Source: Roseomonas sp.
GTDB taxonomy: Bacteria > Pseudomonadota > Alphaproteobacteria > Acetobacterales > Acetobacteraceae
Assembly: GCA_031180725.1 (NCBI GenBank)
Contig: JAPSLO010000008.1
Location: 284,545-348,544 of the forward strand
DNA: 64,000 nt
Direction: 5' to 3'
Below are positions 61,979 to 64,000 of this stretch, in pieces. The notes under the pieces were generated by a model. That model worked only from the letters and a program-made list of their open reading frames with translations, had not been told where the DNA came from and made no database searches. Every line of letters begins with the position of its first letter. Positions within the stretch are counted from its first letter, which is position 1. Position numbers and translations under genes: made by a program.

Positions 61979-62560
61979 ATGCGCTCGATCTACCTTGTGC
62001 TCGACATGGAGAACGACCTGGTGGCCGAGGAGGGGCCGAACGGCAAGGGCCCGCTCGGCCAGCAGGTGCGCTCACGCGGGATCATTCCGCGCACCGCCGC
62101 CGCCATCGCGAAGGCGCGCGCCGCCGGCATCCCGATCGGCTATGTGCGGGTCGGCTTCTCGCCGGACTATCGCGAGGCGCCGGGCACTTCCGTGATTTTC
62201 AACGGTGCGCGCCAGCATGGGCTGTTTAAGCTGGGCACCTGGGGAACCGAGGTACACAAGGACATCGCGCCACAGCCCGGCGACTTCGATATCGTCAAGC
62301 ACCGGGTGAGCCCCTTCTATGGCACCAACCTCGAGCCGATCCTGCGCGCCCATGGCATCCAGCGCATCTTCTGCTCCGGCGTTTCCACGGTGGCCGTGGT
62401 GCAAGGCACGGCGCGCGACGCGCATGATCGCGACTATGTCTGCGTGGTGCTGGAGGATTGCTGCGCCGCAGCCACGGCCGAGGACCATGAGGCCGGCATC
62501 CGCGCGCTGCAGCGCTTCGCCACCTTCGCGACCTCCGAGGCAGTGGACTTCAAGGGGTGA
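61979..62560 (+). CDS. Isochorismatase-family cysteine hydrolase
   Basis: The 193-residue enzyme has the Asp-Lys-Cys triad: Asp in YLVLDMEND, Lys in IVKHRVSPFYGT near residue 105, and Cys in IFCSGVSTVAVV near 131. Family members hydrolyse N-carbamoyl compounds, amides, ureidomalonate or isochorismate. GAGAGGAG precedes the ATG. It is the last gene of the plus-strand arm and is convergent with the LysR gene 12 bases away. Confidence 0.88.
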   Translation: MRSIYLVLDMENDLVAEEGPNGKGPLGQQVRSRGIIPRTAAAIAKARAAGIPIGYVRVGFSPDYREAPGTSVIFNGARQHGLFKLGTWGTEVHKDIAPQPGDFDIVKHRVSPFYGTNLEPILRAHGIQRIFCSGVSTVAVVQGTARDAHDRDYVCVVLEDCCAAATAEDHEAGIRALQRFATFATSEAVDFKG

Positions 62561-62571
62561 GGTGAGACACT

Positions 62572-63489
62572 TCAGCGCGGGCGGATCGGCACCGGGGCCG
62601 GGTCCGGCGCGCCACCGAAGGCGGAGAGCAGGAAATCCACCAGGGCGCGCACCTTCGGTGGTGTGAAGCGGGTGCGCGGATAGACGGCGTAGAAGGTCTG
62701 CTCGTCGGTCTCCCAATCCGTCAGCAGCCGCACCAGTTCACCCCGGCTGCAAGCGGGCTCGGCCAGCACGTCGAGCACATAGATGTAGCCCGCACCATGC
62801 GCTGCGGCCTGCAGCAGCGCATCCGTGCTGTTGAAGAAGAGGTTGCCTTCCGGCTGCACCGCATACGGCTCACCACCGCTGCGGAAACGCCAAATGCGGG
62901 GGTCGCGCCCCAGCGAACCGGTGAGGCCCAAGCAGTGGCGCGGGTCGATGTCTGCCGGGGACTTGGGCGTACGCCCTTCCGCGAGGAAGCCGGGTGCGGC
63001 GCAGAGCACATAGCGCGCGCGATAGATCAGCCGTGCGACCAGATCGCCGGACTCCACCGCCTGCATGCGGATGGCGATATCGACGCCGCGCTTGATCAGA
63101 TTGTCTACCTCGTTGCTCAGGCTGGTGATGACCCGCAGCTCCGGATGCAGACGACTGAAGCGAGCCAGCGCTGGCCCCAGCACCAGGTGTCCAACGGCGA
63201 TTGGCGTTTCCAGGCGCACCACGCCGCGTTCCCTCTCGCTCAGCTCTGCTTCGGCCGCAGCGATCTGTTCCAGGATGGCGCGACACCGCTCGTAATAGCG
63301 GGCGCCCTCCTCGGTCACGCGGACATAGCGTGTGGAGCGTTGCAGGAGGGTAGTGCCCAGCTGCGCTTCCAGCTTGCGCATGAGCGTAGTGACGGATGCA
63401 TTGGCGATGCCAAGCTGGGCAGCCGCCCGGGACATGCTGCCAGCATCCACCGTGCGCACAAAGGCTTCCATCGCCAGAAGCCGGTCCAT
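62572..63489 (-). CDS. LysR-family transcriptional regulator
   Basis: The 305-residue protein has an N-terminal HTH (MDRLLAMEAFVRTVDAGSMSRAAAQLGIANASVTTLMRKLE) and a LysR substrate-binding domain (about 90-290) with GVDIAIRMQAVESGDLVAR. It likely senses an intermediate of the adjacent catabolic cluster and may act at the divergent promoter near 56.8 kb; this is inferred from location. GGGGAGGGAG precedes the ATG at 63489. The frame upstream to 63726 has no similarity. Confidence 0.9.
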   Translation of the reverse strand: MDRLLAMEAFVRTVDAGSMSRAAAQLGIANASVTTLMRKLEAQLGTTLLQRSTRYVRVTEEGARYYERCRAILEQIAAAEAELSERERGVVRLETPIAVGHLVLGPALARFSRLHPELRVITSLSNEVDNLIKRGVDIAIRMQAVESGDLVARLIYRARYVLCAAPGFLAEGRTPKSPADIDPRHCLGLTGSLGRDPRIWRFRSGGEPYAVQPEGNLFFNSTDALLQAAAHGAGYIYVLDVLAEPACSRGELVRLLTDWETDEQTFYAVYPRTRFTPPKVRALVDFLLSAFGGAPDPAPVPIRPR

Positions 63490-63723
63490 GAACGCTCCCT
63501 CCCCGCGCGTTGCTTCTGCCGGGGTGGTGCAGTCTTGGCCGAGGCACTTTGCACGGCAAGGGAGGTCACGGGGCGGGCTTTGCAGAGCAGGAAAACCGGC
63601 CCTGGGCCAAAAGTCGTGCGACCTAGGCTGAAGCCTGGGCGAGCGGCTGAAGGCGTTGTCTGCAGGCTGCTGGCCGGGCGCGGCGAGCTGGATGCATTTC
63701 TGCGGCTGGGCCACGCCAGACAG

Positions 63724-63758
63724 CAAAACGGCCGTTGCCCTGATCGGGAACGGCCGTT
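63724..63758 (-). terminator. Rho-independent terminator of the rRNA/tRNA operon
   Basis: On the minus strand AACGGCCGTT (63758-63749) pairs with a second AACGGCCGTT (63736-63727) across a loop that itself contains CCC..GGG, and T residues follow (TTTT at 63728-63725). It lies just after tRNA-fMet, the expected end of the operon. Confidence 0.75.
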
Positions 63759-63791
63759 CTGGTGTTGGTCGAGAAGTATTGGAAGCGTGGG

Positions 63792-63865
<74 letters not shown>

Positions 63866-63913
63866 TTGGTGGAGGTGAGTATCCGTCCTGGGTGTGTGAA
63901 AGGATCCGGCGTG

Positions 63914-64000
63914 GTGGCCCGGCGGCGACCGACTCTCCCGCAGCTTGAGCTGCAGTACCATGGGCGCTGAGGTGTTTCACGGCCGAGTTCGGGATGGGAT
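63914..64000 (-). rRNA. rrf: 5S rRNA, 3' part (runs off the window)
   Basis: The minus strand gives ATCCCATCCCGAACTCGGCC, then GAAACACCTCAGCGCCCATGG, and ends with GGGAGAGTCGGTCGCCGCC, the conserved 3' two-thirds of alphaproteobacterial 5S rRNA. The 5' part lies outside the window and the 3' end is placed to within a few bases. With tRNA-fMet downstream it is the tail of an rrn operon transcribed leftwards. Confidence 0.93.

Noticed and set aside
63727..63758. Two copies of AACGGCCGTT as a phage or island attachment site beside a tRNA gene
   Set aside because: The copies pair as a stem followed by T residues right after the tRNA, which fits a terminator; no integrase or tRNA fragment repeat is present.

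Overview
The window is about 64 kb of very GC-rich, densely packed DNA with no insertion sequence, phage or CRISPR array. It looks like a chromosome segment of an alphaproteobacterium, most likely Acetobacteraceae (Roseomonas-like). That rests on the fused SecDF, HWE and MEDS sensor-kinase domains, LpxB, several twin-arginine Bug-type receptors, and a 5S rRNA followed by initiator tRNA at the right edge. The family assignment is inference; no 16S sequence is visible.

Left part (1-30 kb), mostly housekeeping. It starts with the N-terminal part of an RTX-type Ca-binding repeat protein, malonyl-CoA decarboxylase, a bifunctional NAD(P)HX repair enzyme (nnr), a lone ParA-like ATPase, a GNAT enzyme, a sulfotransferase-like/TPR protein and a broken FkbM methyltransferase. 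A Nudix-AlaX-mercaptopyruvate sulfurtransferase-cystathionine beta-lyase run follows. Next is a zinc module: a Zur-like Fur protein divergent from hisI and a COG0523 metal GTPase, with a Zur-box-like sequence between them. Then come GPP34, STAS, a SemiSWEET gene with an in-frame amber codon, and a tight GNAT-nitrilase-lpxB operon. After these are LysE, an LpxR-like lipid A deacylase, a divergent MFS/ArsR pair, a MEDS-PAS-HWE kinase, a Gfo/Idh/MocA oxidoreductase, secDF overlapping a Bug receptor, and an EAL protein.

Middle part (30-50 kb). An iron-type alcohol dehydrogenase is followed by a translationally coupled minus-strand operon reading amidohydrolase-dppB-dppC-dppA-VOC-amidohydrolase-dppD-dppF. 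This is a peptide/opine-type importer with two dedicated hydrolases. A GNAT gene precedes a DGPF (YCII) protein and an ECF42-type sigma factor; upstream of the pair lies a sequence resembling the ECF42 promoter, and a perfect 13-bp hairpin covers the probable sigma start codon. Next are a GhrA-like dehydrogenase, an EamA exporter, a thioesterase, a small secreted protein, a RraA-like aldolase, a chemoreceptor overlapping a receiver-SpoIIE phosphatase, and a YpfJ metallopeptidase.

Right part (50-63.5 kb). This is a two-sided accessory catabolic cluster. The minus side has two Bug receptors, two Asp/Glu-racemase-superfamily proteins, a sulfatase and a GntR/FCD regulator. The plus side has a TcuA-like flavoprotein, an SDR, a third racemase-like protein, two more Bug receptors and an isochorismatase-like hydrolase, with a convergent LysR regulator at the end. 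Palindromes in the two promoter gaps are operator candidates. The substrate is unknown. The window ends in the tail of an rRNA operon on the minus strand (5S, tRNA-fMet, terminator).
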